DNA of 64,000 bases from Scalesia atractyloides. Taxonomy: Eukaryota; Streptophyta; Magnoliopsida; Asterales; Asteraceae. The stretch is taken from the NCBI GenBank assembly GCA_947069175.1, contig CAMTDV010000028.1, positions 66,076,157 to 66,140,156 of the forward strand, read 5' to 3'. The position numbers and the translations under genes were made by a program. Shown here in pieces: positions 10,244 to 21,889 of this stretch. Position 1 is the stretch's first letter, and every line of letters begins with the position of its first letter. The notes under the pieces were generated by a model. The model saw only the letters and a list, made by a program, of their open reading frames with translations. It did not search any database and was not told where the DNA came from.

Positions 10244-11846
10244 GCGTAGCGAATCACCGAAAGGAAGAGGGATACGAATAAACTTCTCAGAGCAAACGAC
10301 TTCGGCACGGACTTTACGAAGCCAATCTATGCTAGTATTGATATTGAAGCTACCCATTTGTATCGGTATGAGGTCGATGAGAACTTGTGATCATTGAGAT
10401 CAAGAGAACAATTAAGAAGAACGGAATCACAGTGACAGACTTTCCGTTAGCGACTTCAACGAATGATTTTGGCTACTTAGATCGTCTACACTTAGCATTG
10501 GTTCAAATTCAGCGGATACAAGAAATGTACATTGAAGCATACACATTGTTAACAAGAAACGTACCATTGATGACGTCGTTGGCATTCTGAGCCTGGGCTG
10601 CAGTGATGACGAAAGCTCTACCACACGCTTAATGCTGCTGCTGGTTGTTGTTGCGTTGTGGGCAGACGTTGGCGAGATGATTAGGATCCCCACACTTGTA
10701 GCAGGTGCGACCATTGTTGGCTGGCGGCTGAACTTGGTTTTTTGTAAGAGGTTGGGTTTGGTTGCCTGGAGCCTTTTGGCCAAAACGGCAATGGGTGTTA
10801 AAGTGTCCAAACCTATTGCACGTAGTGCAAAGGTGACATGGTGCGGTGGTAGGATGGTGGTAGGTGCAAGTCGTACACTTGGGAAGAGCCCCACTGTAGC
10901 CTCGTTTGGCTGGCTCAGGGTTTTAGGTTAGGGCTAGCTGCTGATGTGGAGGGTTTTGCAGAGTGACAACAGCAAAATTTTGGTTTGAAGCTTTCCGCTT
11001 CCTACCATTTCTGTTGTTGTTTTTGGTGGGAGGCTTAGTAGGTGTGGGTTCAGGGATTGGTTCAGTGGTGGCTTGTTGGGCAACTTTGACTAGACCCTTC
11101 ATCTCGAAGGCTCCTTCCATAAGAAGGTCATGGTTGAATTTGGCTGCAAGGCGATAGACGTCTTCTATGGTTTTGGGTTGGGAAGACTCGACGTAATTGG
11201 AGAAAGAAGAGGGTAGGGCTCGAATGTACTTGGTGATGGCCTTGTCAGTGCCATCGACTTGACTAGGGCAAAACGCGCTGAGTTGCTTGAACCGACGGTC
11301 AAGCTAGCGTTACCGCTTCCCACTTGCTTGATGTTCCAAAACTCGTTTTGAGTTGTTGGATTCGTGGGGATGACAGAACTCGTCCTTCATGAGCTTTTTA
11401 AGCTTAGTCCAGGTTAAAGCATAGGCAACATCGTCACCGCGCATATTACGCTCTGACGTCCACCAATCAAGCACTCTCGATCGGAACATGCTTGTGGCGT
11501 TGGTGGTGCGCAGGTTTTAAGGGCATTCGCTCTGGCGGAAGGTAACTTCAATGAAGTCAAACCACTGGAGTAGTTTCGTCGCCCCTTCTTCGCCAGTGAA
11601 AGGCACTGGGCTACAGGAGTTGAAGTGTTTGAAAGTGAATGAGGGCTTGGGTACTACGACCTTAGTCGGTCGTATCGTTTTGGGTTTCGGTATTGGCAGG
11701 GCTAGAGGTAGGGTGAATCCGACAGATGATGTCAGGGATACCTTGGCCATTTGCCTGGCCGTGAACTTCATCATCACCTTCTTAGTTATCGAGTCACCAT
11801 TGTTGGAGTGCTTCTTGGAGTTCGAGTTTTCACCGTCAGAAGACAT
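10244..11846 (-). pseudogene. Gag and protease pseudogene of element C
   Basis: The start codon at 11846 opens a gypsy Gag: a basic N terminus, KHFNSCSPVPFTGEEGA, then the core with LDWWTSERN, ALTWTKLKKLM and IRALPSSFSNYVES. Two CCHC knuckles, CTTCNRFGHFNTHC and CYKCGDPNHLANVC, follow on the same strand. Stops interrupt it at about 11517, 11305, 10928 and 10630. The retropepsin follows, with the recognisable segment FEPMLSV and later residues up to the solo LTR at 10238, but the Asp-Ser/Thr-Gly catalytic segment expected just before it is missing, apparently by a small deletion near 10525. Gag shares distant similarity with the gag at 62.6 kb. Confidence 0.8.
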
Positions 11847-13000
11847 CTAAAGGAGTTAAATAAGGAAAAGGGATGAAACTTGATCACAATGGTTTTGGTA
11901 ATATAGCGTTTTTGTTTGCATGATTGATTATAGCATTTCACATAACATATAGGTTCCACGTAGTTTCGCATAGGTATTTCACGTATCACATAAGTTTCAT
12001 ATAGTTTGCACAAGTATAACACGCATTCTCATGGCATAATCACGTATAAAACGATAAGAGTAGTAAATTTTGTTTGTTCACGATCATTAGAGTTGTTTTT
12101 TTTATTATGAAAGATGTGTGATTTGTGCTCTTGAGTTGAAATGATAAACCCACCAAAGTAAAAACACATAATAATTGAGGTAATCATAAAAGAGTGGCTT
12201 GATAAAACATTGGAGTGTTTCGGGTTTAGAAACTTCGACTATTCCAAAGTGAATCGAAAGTACTTTCGAATTATGGAAGCATGTTTTGGCGTAATAGGTA
12301 GAATACTCTCACCGAGGAGAGGTTAACGGTATTTTACCCTTCCAGTTACTACATGTCCCTAAATGATCAGAAATTCAAAACTTTGGCAAGATTAAAAATC
12401 GAGGAATGGGACTAGTTATCAAGATTCGGGTTTCACCCCTAACTTGATAACTTCATACCCTAGGTGTGGTTTGTACCTACCAAACGAGGAGCATATTCCG
12501 ACTAGTTGGTAAAGTCCACTAGAGTTGTGAAATGGAAGTTTTCCATCAAGATGTGGATATCACTCCTAGCTTGATGGCGTAACTTCGTATAAAAACACAC
12601 GTGAAATGAGGGATTTCACAAAAAATTGTGGGCCATTGGGCCTATCTAGGTGCAAATCATCTCGTTGATGAAATACGAGTTTCTTCGTGTCCTCGAGTGT
12701 GTATTGTGTTAGCCTTAGGAAAGGCGTGTATCATTTTAAGAAACAGGGTTAGATCAGAAGCAAAATTGGCAAGTTTAGACGTTTTAATGGAGGAAAACAG
12801 TTCACTTCGTACGAAGTGGACTCACTTCGTGCGAAGCAACTGTCACTTCGTGCGAGGCTGTTCAGCTAGCACAAAGAGGCTCAGTTCGCACGGAATGTTT
12901 TAGTTCGCACCAGGAGTTTCAGTTCTTAAGAAGGGGGTCTGATTTGGTGCTTAGACTATAGAGTAGGTCAAATCATGTAATTTTTTCCTAATTTGATATA
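11847..13000 (-). other. Untranslated leader of element C
   Basis: There is no convincing ORF between the primer-binding site and the gag start. The notable content is a cluster of CACTTCGTGCGAAG palindromes at about 12798-12903, the same motif as in this element's LTR. Confidence 0.6.
12798..12903. repeat. CACTTCG(T/G)CGAAGTG palindrome cluster in the element C leader
   Basis: Five or so iterations, including CACTTCGTACGAAGTG near 12801 and CACTTCGTGCGAAG near 12821, then weaker copies. The same motif recurs in both LTRs of this family (13.92, 17.01, 18.51 and 19.13 kb), but here it lies outside the LTR. Confidence 0.75.
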
Positions 13001-13018
13001 GTTATGGCTTTGATACCA
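13001..13018 (-). promoter_or_regulatory. Primer-binding site of element C (initiator Met tRNA type)
   Basis: On the minus strand, three bases after the LTR end TGTGACA, the sequence reads TGGTATCAAAGCC. This matches the usual plant initiator-Met tRNA complement TGGTATCAGAGCC with one mismatch. It fixes the orientation of element C and shows that 13022 is the inner edge of the 5' LTR. Confidence 0.8.
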
Positions 13019-13917
13019 ATCTGTCACACCCCAACCGATGGCGGAATCATCCGGGCAGACATAAATAAATTGCTCGATACTTCATTACGCTAAACTTGGG
13101 ACAAGTAACTAAACCATAAATTTCCATTTAATTTCAACATTTCAAGTACAAGGTTCTTTTGGAAACAAAATACAACATTGAGTTCAAATACAAATACAAC
13201 AAAAATACAACATTTCAATTTGAAACACGATCCTACGTAAATCTAAATTAAGATGAGTTTCTAAGTCCATCATACTAGATTCCATGGATCGTTGTCATCA
13301 TCAACCTGCAATACATGTTAAAGTATAGTTCAACACACAAGGCATTGGTGAGTATACAAGTTTGACTAAAATGTAAACGTTTAACAAATCCTCATGCATA
13401 AATGTTAACTTGAAACTAACATGGGAAAACTAGCATGCAATTATACGTGTCAACCCAAAGTTTACCGCTAGCGTAATCTAATCATAGCAATGACTAGACC
13501 GTTTTGTTTACCCAACATAACCTCACGAATACGGGTGGTGCGTTACTCCTATAGCGCTATTCATGTTAAGGGAGGCTCGATTGAAGTTATGACAAGGCAT
13601 AAGCATAACAAGTATAAACATGTATGGATCTAAGTTTAGCATAAAAGCATGTATAAAGGATTGTTTTGTGATTTAAGCATAAGCATGTTTGTGTAATTTT
13701 GATAAAGTACATGTATTGTACCCAATGTGTTAAAAGTAAAATGGGGTCGAGTATATTCACGGTTTTACAAGCTTCCTAGAAGTCCGCGAGTTGTTAAGTT
13801 GGAGTGTTGAGGTGATGAACATTGGAGTTACCCTACAATGGGTAAATAGAGGTGCGTGAATAGACTGTATCTGGCAAAGATTCAGATTCGAAGTCGGAAA
13901 ATACGGAAGAAAACACA

Positions 13918-14036
13918 AAATGCTCCACTTTGTGCGAAGTAGGCTGACCACTTCGTGCGAGGTGATCTGCACTTCGTACGAGGTGACTTGCACTTCGTAC
14001 GAAGTGACTGTCCATTTCGTGCGAAGTGACAGTTCT
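13918..14036. repeat. CACTTCGT(G/A)CGAAGTG palindromes, inner cluster of the element C LTR
   Basis: At least five iterations separated by short spacers, including CACTTCGTACGAAGTGAC and TTCGTGCGAAGTGACAG. They lie in the downstream half of the LTR on the minus strand. Confidence 0.75.
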
Positions 14037-14445
14037 GAAGTGTTTTAGCTCGTTTTGCACCCGTTTCGACAATTGTTTCTTTGAGCGGGGATCCTGACCA
14101 CCAGGCAGAACAGTCTAGGACCAAAATACTTAATCAGAAAGCGATTATATTCTGTTCAGACTAGTTTATTAAGAAAATACAAACGTTATGTATAGTTTGT
14201 GTATCTTTTAGCCAAGTTCATCATAGAAGTCAATCATGGGGGTGTGCGTAACATTTGTCGTAAAACGGGTTCTAAAACCCGCGCCATTTTGTAATACAAG
14301 TATACGTTATGATGTTCGTTACGTATTTATGTTAAACATTTAATAATTCGTTATATTATTTGCTTTAAATAATAAATAAAATAATAAGGTTAAAATAATA
14401 ATGATAATAAATAAAATATAAGTAATAAAAATAAAATAACAAAAG

Positions 14446-14515
14446 GGTGTAGACCGCGGGTATCGAACCCAGGTCTTCACCCAAATTAAACACATTACAC
14501 ACCACTAAACACACA
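14446..14515 (-). repeat. Degenerate S tRNA-like module in LTR L3
   Basis: On the minus strand the T-arm-like GACCTGGGTTCGATACCCGC is still recognisable and the D-arm region (GTGTGTTTAGTGG) is degenerate. Position and orientation match the S module of the other copies. Confidence 0.55.
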
Positions 14516-15069
14516 CACATCTATATAATCTAAACTAAATATATTTATATTAAACAAATACTAAATCATATTTTAAAACCCGCTGAACGAGAAACACCAG
14601 ACAATCATCAATCTCGTTTTAAAGCCAAACACCGTTTCTCTAATCATGTGATAGACTCAATTATGGGGTCAACAATGCTAAAAAAACGGCCATGAAATCA
14701 TTTCAGCCATAAATCTTTGACCGAAAATATATGAAACCGTAACTCAAACTCAGACCACCCTATATCTATAAATTGTGATCTTTGAAACCTATTGAGAACT
14801 CGCTCACTCGCAAATCTTATTTTAAACTCTCTACTCATCGCCGGAGAACTTTGGCTCGTCGCCGGAACTTCACATGAGAAAATTAAAGCCATCTTCCGTA
14901 CGGTATAAAACTCTTGAATCCTTTTTATTATTATTTATATTCAGTAAATAAAAAGATAAATTTTGTCGGATTTGCAAAACAGTCGGGTTATTATTCTGGG
15001 ATTTCAGAATGAAGAAGATGAGTCGGAAGCAGTATATAAAAGAAATTAAAACCGGTAAATATACCGGGT

Positions 15070-15480
15070 TAGACACACAGTCCAGTGGCGGACTGTGTGC
15101 ATTTTAAACAAAGGGTCCAGGGTTCGATCCGTACCTACGCTGCCGATTTCCTATATATTACCAAATCTTTTTATAACTTATATATAATAAGACTCAGTAA
15201 GTGTATAAATTTAATTGAAAACCCATATCCCGGGTTAGTCACACAACCTAATTGGTCGGGCTGTGTGCAACACGAAGCCTTGGTCGCGGGTTCGAGTCCG
15301 ATCGGTTACATGTTTCTGAAATTATCAAACCTTTTTAAAATATAACCAGATTATGGTTAGGCTTAGTATGTACATATATATAATTAAAACTGAGTAGATT
15401 TCGGGTTAGACACGTAGCTCAGCTGGCAGAGCTGCGTGCATGTAAACGAGAGGTCACGCGTTCGAGTCCCACACGCTGCG
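15070..15480 (+). repeat. tRNA-like module array of LTR L3 (X, X, Y)
   Basis: X1 at about 15070-15142 keeps a perfect 10-bp hairpin CACACAGTCC/GGACTGTGTG and GGGTTCGATCC. X2 at about 15236-15310 reads CACACAACCTAATTGG, partly reverting to a tRNA D-arm look, with GGGTTCGAGTCC. Y at about 15408-15480 has TAGCTCAGCTGGCAGAGC and CGTTCGAGTCC. B-boxes are conserved although the flanking LTR sequence is strongly diverged. Confidence 0.75.
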
Positions 15481-16980
15481 TATAATTCCAATTCAACTCG
15501 GTTCAACCCGCTAAGGAGCATATTTTTTAATTAACCTTTTGTTTATTTTTCTCTAAAAACTATAAAAATATATAATAAAATGAGTCCTTTTTAAGCATAA
15601 AAATTAGTAACAAATACTATAAATTATCTAAAAAGTCTAATAAAATTTAATAAATAAAAATACTAGTTTTAAGAAAAAGAATTCACCGAATTATTACGTG
15701 AATATTTAGGTTAGTCATTCTCGTCGGTTGATATCTCTAATGCCAAATCGTGCGCACTTTTTATCAAAACGCACCCACTGTGAGTGAATTTCTACAAACT
15801 TCCCTTTTTATTCATGTTTTGGGGTGTATCGTCATGTTATTTATATTACTAATTCAACTCTCGTGCTATTACCATTTTATGATCTAACGTGCTATGTAAT
15901 ATTTTTGTTTGTTATTGTTATTCGTGGTTATACTTTCTCATTTCAGTCAAGCTTTCACATTAGTCCCATCAGTTCCCTGTTTCATACGGGTAGAGCATCG
16001 CGTTGCCTAATTAGATCGGCTCTGTTTGATTGTGCCTTGATCTCACAGCACATCGCTTATCATGCTCACATATACATTGCTAGATGATTATGTGGTTTGT
16101 GAATAGATTACATATACGTTTGCTCATATTTGGTTATTGCACATTTTATTAAATTAATAAACATAACAATTATTTCTAATGTTTAAACGGGATTCACTCG
16201 CCAACTTTTGTTGACCCAAACCTCTACTTTTAACTACACATGATACAGGTTGAAGCAAGGAACACATAGGATCGGGTCTTAGAAGAAAAATAAAGCGTTA
16301 CTTGAATGTCTTGTTTAGAACATTTTTGTGTTTGTATTGTTTTTGTTTGGTTTGAATATTTCTTTTTAATTTGAAATAATAAATATGAAACTTTTATAAT
16401 AGTAAATGTCATGAGCTTTGATGAAAACCCAATCATGCCCCGACTACCATATCCGCTGAGGGTCAGGGCGTGATAGTGTGCACACCCCATTATATGATTC
16501 TTCAAAGCATAAGGTTGTAACAACCCGGTCGGTCATGAATAACAGAATGTAAATTTAACTATACAAGTGGCCAAGTACGATTAACCATGTGAGCCATTCC
16601 CGATATGGAAATAGTTAACTAAGTGTCAGAGGCCAGAAAGGGTTAGGTGACTTTGGTGCTAGCAAACCACTTGAGTAACATGCAATGACAAACGAGGTGG
16701 TGGAACTAATTTGGAAGCCAAGGCTTCTAGTGTTCAACCTACTATCAACACAAGTTTAATCATATAGAGGATGGTTAGCTTGGTGGCATTCAACATTTGA
16801 AGAGGCATGCATTAGAAAGAGTAGAAGAAATTATAAAAAGTAAGTGGAAAAGAGTGAGTTTGAACTCACTTAGAAGGATTGAGAAACCTTTTGTGATGAA
16901 TCTAATCGTTCGGAGATAAATCAATAGGTTTGAGAGTGTTTGCGGAGTGAGCAAAGGGTTTAGGAGTGGGATGGAGTGCG

Positions 16981-16988
16981 TTTTTATA
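16981..16988 (-). promoter_or_regulatory. TATA box of the element C 5' LTR
   Basis: TATAAAAA on the minus strand, about 20 bp downstream of the outer palindrome cluster (17008-17098). Confidence 0.55.
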
Positions 16989-17007
16989 GGAAACAGATGC
17001 GGTTTGT

Positions 17008-17098
17008 ACGAGTTGGGCACCACTTCGTACGAGGTGATCTCACCTCGTGCGAGGTGACCTCGCTTCGTGCGAAGTGAAGTGCACTTCGTGCGGAGCTG
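17008..17098. repeat. Palindrome cluster immediately upstream of the element C TATA box
   Basis: Iterated CACTTCGTACGAGGTG, CACCTCGTGCGAGGTG and CTTCGTGCGAAGTG. In CACCTCG...CGAGGTG both arms changed together relative to CACTTCG...CGAAGTG. Confidence 0.75.
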
Positions 17099-18507
17099 AC
17101 TTGTTCGGGTTCGTTTTTCACTTGTTTTAGCCTGGTTTTAAGTATTTTAAGCACACAACAGGGTTGTATAAGTATATTTCACATAAGATTGAGTATTCGA
17201 GTATTCCAAGTATAAGTTTCTTGCGTATAATCACGTATTCAAGATTGTAACATATATTTTAAGTATGTAAGATGCGTAAGTATCAAATGAGTTTTCTATT
17301 ATGATCATACTCTCAGAGTACAAGGGTTGAAAATGAAAGATACGAATACAAATACAAGTTTCCAAAAAAATAGAAATATGATAACACTTTATAAATAAGG
17401 AAAGTACAGAAATGCGGAGTGTTACAACACTTAAGAAACACATCTCCATTTTCACATCTCTAAACTCCACAAGCTTCTTCACCAAATTTGCTTCCAACAT
17501 CACATCAATCGCCTCATTCCTCCTAAAATATATTATGTCCAACACACAGTTAACCGCCACTGCTCGATTTGAGCTTATTGAAAATTTTAGATTTGAGAAT
17601 CAAATCTTGTAGTGGCCGATCGATGTCACACCCAACTGATGGTAGAATCATCAGTGTGGACATAGTAGATTGCTCAAGACTTCATAACGCTAAACTTGTG
17701 ACAGTAATTAAACAACAAATTTTCGTTTCATTTCTAAATTTCAAGTACATAGTTAGATACGAAATACAACAAGTAATGTATGACTAGTCCATGAACATAA
17801 ATTAAAGTTTGGTGCGTTTCTTGTCCTTCCTACTAGATTCTTTTCAATGCTTCACGATCATAGTCCTGCAACATATATTAAAGTAACATGTCAACACATA
17901 AAGTATTGGCGAGCATACATGTTTAAGTGTTCTAGCATATGTGTAAAAGAGTTTAACGAAATCCACATGGCAATAACGTATACTAAGGCATAACATACAT
18001 ATCTAGCATGCAAAACATACTTATCAACCCAAAGTTTACCGCTAGCGTAATCTTACCATAGAATTGAATAGACCGTTTTGTTTACTTAACGTGATCTCAC
18101 GAATACGGGAGGTGCGTTACTCCTATAGCGCTATACATATTAAGGGAGGCTTGTATAAAGTTAATGACAAAGTATTGTGCAAGAAAGACTTTCTAGCATG
18201 TATGTATTCTAGAGTATGAACGAATAAAGCATGTATGTCGGATTCGTTTGTTTGATTAAAGTATTTGCGTATAATTGTTTGTGTAAGTTTTAATATGTCA
18301 TATATATTGCACCCAAAAGTGATAAAGCGAAAAAGGGTCATGTATACTAACGGTTTTGCAAGCTTTCCTAGCAATCCGAGAGTTGAGGAGTTGAAGAGAT
18401 GAACACCGAAGTTACCCTACATGGGGAAAGAGAGGTATGTGCATATTCTGAGTTTGGCGAAGGTTTTAGATTCGGAAGAGAAGGTACGAAAAAGTAAACG
18501 GGAAAAT

Positions 18508-18552
18508 GCCACTTCATACGAAGTGACTGTCCACTTCGTGCGAAGGGACTGT
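18508..18552. repeat. Palindromes, inner cluster of the family-B solo LTR
   Basis: Two iterations of CACTTCATACGAAGTGAC and CACTTCGTGCGAAG. Fewer copies than the equivalent cluster of the sister LTR (13918-14036), so copy number varies. Confidence 0.7.
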
Positions 18553-19129
18553 TTCTGGAAAATGTAGCTCGTTTAAGCTCCCATTTCGATAATGAGTGTT
18601 GTTGAACGAGAATTTGGGGACGAGACAAATTAGTCTTAGCTCATAACAGTTAACCATGACTCGGTTAATATCAGGAATGTGACTAAGTGAAAAAGTAAGT
18701 ATTTTGTAGTATTTAGTTTAGTCCAATGTCTAATAATTATGTCATAGATGTCAAGCATGGGGTACGAATACCTCGTTATATGATTCACCAAAGCTCAAAA
18801 TTTATCAACAAAGTTGATAAACTCGGTTGGTCATGAATGTACAGAAATTAAATACAAAAACAAATGTTCAAGTGGGGTGTGGAACTTAATTCGGGTAGCC
18901 AAGGCTCCCAACGTTCTCACACTACAAGTTCATCCTCATTGCAGAAGGTGAAATTAGCTAGCTTGCACACTTGGTACAAAGAAAAGTAGAAGAAGAACAA
19001 GGTAACAATGAGTTAAACTCACTTAGAATAATCTGCCAAGAATGGGAAAGTTTCAGAGTGAAAGTGTGAAGTTTCAGAAGATTGAATGTGAGAAATGAGC
19101 TGATATTTATAAGAACGAGTTGTTGCCAG

Positions 19130-19232
19130 CTCCACTTCGTGCGAAGTGTGTTCACTTTGTGCGAAGTGTACTTCACTTCGCTTCGTACAAAGTGGGTACA
19201 CTTCATGCGAAACGGGTTTAACTCACACGAGT
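19130..19232. repeat. Palindromes upstream of the TATA box in the family-B solo LTR
   Basis: CACTTCGTGCGAAGTG near 19134, then CACTTTGTGCGAAGTG, CTTCGTACAAAGTG and weaker copies. They start about 20 bp upstream of the TATA box at 19104-19111 (minus strand). Confidence 0.7.
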
Positions 19233-20028
19233 AGATTGGTTTGGGGCTGTTTTTATGTATGTTAGCCGGTTTTCGAGTACTTTAAGTATAAATTTGTAAT
19301 GTACGAGTATTGCACGTATAAACAAGTGTTGGTTTGCATGAAAACACATATTTGAATGATTGATTGCGTGTACGACAAGTATGAATAAAGTAAAATTTTC
19401 ATTATGATTAACGCCTCGATTTGTGATAACGAAGATGAGGTAAGATTGTAAGGTTTCTAAATATGGAGTGAGAATACGAGCTTTCAAAAAATAGGAATAC
19501 AAAATTACGAGGCGTTACAATCGAATCCTCTACGGATTCGTTCCTCAAACTTTTCAATCAAATCAATTAAAACAAGTTCCTATTTCGTTTCGGATTCAAG
19601 TGTTACATTACTTGTATGAAGAAGCGTTCGCGTTAGGGTTCTAATGAACTTCGTGTTTACGTTGTTGAGCGTTACACAAATTCAGGATGAGAGTTTTGAA
19701 CGCGGTTAGGTGAGTAGACAACGTAACAAGGTATGGATCGTTGTTGAGGATTGACTCCGATTCGTGTTCAAGCTTGAGAAGTGTGTTAATGGCGGATGCG
19801 ATTGAAACTGTATTGTTATCGGTTTGTGAGGGGTTAGGGTTTTGGTGTAGGATGTGTGAAGCTTGTTTGAGAGCTTTGAGGATTTGGAGGACTTGTTGTG
19901 AGTCGTTTTTAGGGTTGAATTTAGAGATGAAAGGGTCAGTTGCAGGTTTCATGGCGGATTGTGGCCACGTAATTGCCATTAATCATAGCCACGTAGGAAA
20001 AGTGGTGACACGCAGGCAAAAACACTAA

Positions 20029-21149
20029 GTTAGTGCTCAGTTAACAGAGTGGTGTCGGAACAGATTAAGTGTTAAGTAGGGGGTCTCAGGCGTCAAAGTG
20101 TTAGTTAGGGGTAGCAGCGATCAGTGGCCAGTAGTTGGGGTGATAAAATCCAATAACCTTATTAGAATAAGGAAAATGGTAAACCGTGTCACTTTATAAA
20201 AAGAAAAGAAAACCTAAAATGTAAGACATCTTTTATAAAATATTAATTTTTTTTCAATTATTTTGTATATTACTATTCAGGATAAAGGGTTTGTCTAATA
20301 ACTAATTAATAGAATCCTAGCTAAATGGCACGGCAATGTAAAATTCAACGCATTTTTAGATGCGCACTTACATCAACCTCAATGATGACGATGATGGTAT
20401 TCCTCTATGGACAACTATCAAGCGGATGAGTTCATGTATGCGTTGTCCAACAAAGTCGGGTAAGTCAAGAGATTTTCGATGGGGAAAAATGTTGAAAAGA
20501 TACCTAAACTATATTTTATAACTAGTTTTTTTTCGTTCATATTGACGGGCACTAAGCTGAATATTTATCTCTCATAACATATGATGTGTATATGTGTGTT
20601 TCAGTTACTTGTACATACTACTCATAACACGATTTCAAAAAAAATTACATCGAGTTAACCAACTAAAAACAAAAGACTACCATACTTTTGTTAAAAAAAA
20701 CTAAAACGATTGAATGACTACAATTTTAAACTAACAGCAAAATTGCAATTTTTAAGACAAATGAGCATGTGTCAGGCATGACTGGACGAATAAAAATTAC
20801 ACTTTAACTCGCCCGCGTTGCGCGGCTTTAAATCGAATATTTCTTAGTTTCATAACATGTATGCATGTATTTATATTACTTGTACATACTACTTATAACA
20901 CAATCTCAAAAACAAAAAAAAAACATTGAGACAACCAATTAAACCAAAACACTACCATAGTTTTGCTAAAAAAAAAACTAAGACGATAAGAGGTCTATAT
21001 TTTTGAGCTGGGGTAAAATACTAATTTGTCAGGCTCAATGGGCGAGTATTAGACAAGTGCTTAACACAATAAAAATTTCATTGAGTCAACCAAGTAAAAT
21101 AAAACACTACTGTAGTTTTGCAGAAAGAAAACAAAGAAAAGTAAAACGA
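20029..21149. other. AT-rich intergenic stretch, no gene seen
   Basis: No coding sequence is supported. A short GC hairpin CCGCGTTGCGCGG lies at 20813-20825 in otherwise AT-rich DNA; it resembles Helitron terminal hairpins, but no CTAG end follows within reach on either strand. Confidence 0.4.
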
Positions 21150-21500
21150 TGGCAAGATCATAATTTTAACCGGGGAGAAATCATACTTTTTGAAATGGGG
21201 ACAAAATCATAATTTTGAACAGATGGGCAAAATCGTAATTTTTATTGGGGCAAAATTATAATTATATTTTGAATGGGGCAAAATCATAATTTGAAGTGAG
21301 GGCAAAATCATAATTTTAAGGTAGTGGGAAAAACATAATTTTTATTTTGAACGGGCAAAAACGTAATTTTGAGCTGAAGGCAAAATCATAATTTTAAACA
21401 AAGGGCAAAATCAAATTTTAAACAAGGGCAAAAACATATTTTTATTTTGATCTGAGGCCAAAACATAAGTTTAAACTAAGGACAAAATTTAATTTAAACT
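21150..21500 (+). repeat. Degenerate minisatellite, core GGCAAAATCATAATTTT
   Basis: About 12 imperfect iterations of a 20-30 bp unit with core GG(G)CAAAATCATAATTTT separated by variable GA-rich linkers. There is no ORF of interest. It may be part of an old non-autonomous element; no ends were found. Confidence 0.65.
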
Positions 21501-21889
21501 GGAAATAAAATAATAAGTTGGTTGATCCAATAAAAAAATGCTAGGTAAACTGCCTTGACACTATTCCCTCAACTTCTAATTGTATACGTAGGAAGTACGA
21601 TTTTAGAAGTACAGATATTATGGAAACTTTGATGCTTGGTACTCATCTAGTTACTAGCAATCATTCCATCGTATGAATGAGAGGTGCACAAACCACTTAA
21701 TTTCCGTAACCGATTATGATGGTTAATTTTACCTTTTTTCTTTAACCAATTAATGCTTTAATCGTTATTGCTTTAATTAATCCGATTAATCACTCTTAAC
21801 TGATTTTTTTCCTTTTTTTTGAATTTTTGGTATTTTTCGGATAACCGGTCTACTGATTAAAAAAACTCATTTCTGTACTAAATATTCAT

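Larger units (their letters stand above)
14247..16475 (+). mobile_element. Solo LTR of family A, copy L3, TSD GTGTG
   Basis: 2229 bp with perfect 5-bp duplications GTGTG at 14242-14246 and 16476-16480. The ends are mutated from TG...CA to CG...TA. The interrupted family-B LTR continues on the right, matching the uninterrupted copy at about 18.77 kb. This is the most diverged family-A copy, yet it keeps the S, X, X, Y order, CGCCGGA motifs near 14840-14865 and a TATA-like TATAAATTG near 14766. No internal region is present, so it is a recombination-derived solo LTR. Confidence 0.9.
6793..17426 (-). mobile_element. Decayed Ty3/gypsy element C, with two nested solo LTRs
   Basis: Read on the minus strand: 5' LTR (17426 to 13022, interrupted), primer-binding site, leader, gag and protease remnants (11846 to 10244), then RT (8403 to about 7275) and a partial 3' LTR (7272 to 6793). 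RNase H, integrase and most of the 3' LTR are absent: the RT-connection reading frame (ending near PIIALPDGNDDF) fuses at about 7272 to sequence that matches the interior of the 5' LTR at about 13.72 kb. Solo LTRs at 8409-10238 and 14247-16475 are later insertions. The gag and RT style is that of plant gypsy chromovirus-like elements; the exact clade is not certain. Confidence 0.8.
13022..17426 (-). mobile_element. 5' LTR of element C (family B), interrupted by a solo LTR
   Basis: Minus-strand ends are TGTAACACTCCGC (17426) and GGGGTGTGACA (13022). Without the solo LTR at 14247-16475 and one TSD copy it is about 2.17 kb. It matches the LTR at 17624-19519 over its length. It has a TATA box (TATAAAAA) at 16981-16988 on the minus strand and clusters of CACTTCGTGCGAAGTG palindromes at about 17008-17098, immediately upstream of the TATA box, and at 13918-14036. 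Its outer flank lies in the remnant of a host gene. Confidence 0.85.
17624..19519 (-). mobile_element. Solo LTR of family B, TSD ATCGA
   Basis: 1896 bp with perfect duplications ATCGA at 17619-17623 and 19520-19524. Minus-strand ends are TGTAACGCCTCG and GGGTGTGACA. It is homologous to the 5' LTR of element C along its length. The TATA box TATAAATA is at 19104-19111 on the minus strand, with palindromes just upstream at about 19130-19232 and a second set at 18508-18552. No internal sequence is present. Confidence 0.9.
17427..19979 (-). pseudogene. Host gene fragment split by a solo LTR (possibly ARM-repeat-like)
   Basis: The minus-strand start at 19979 opens 112 codons (MAITWPQSAMKPATD...), a leucine- and asparagine-rich, mostly helical sequence that is not transposon-like. 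After a stop near 19641 the region continues with frame breaks to 19525. A solo LTR occupies 17624-19519. Beyond it, about 17560-17427 encodes AVNCVLDIIYFRRNEAID followed by VMLEANLVKKLVEF, a helical, leucine-rich stretch that resembles armadillo-type repeats. The 5' LTR of element C then cuts the gene at 17426, and the rest is not found left of element C. So two insertions of the same LTR family hit one gene 0.2 kb apart. The ARM resemblance is an impression; no family is confirmed. Confidence 0.45.

Noticed and set aside
20813..20825. Helitron terminus at the CCGCGTTGCGCGG hairpin
   Set aside because: No CTAG or CTRR end follows within about 15 bases on either strand.
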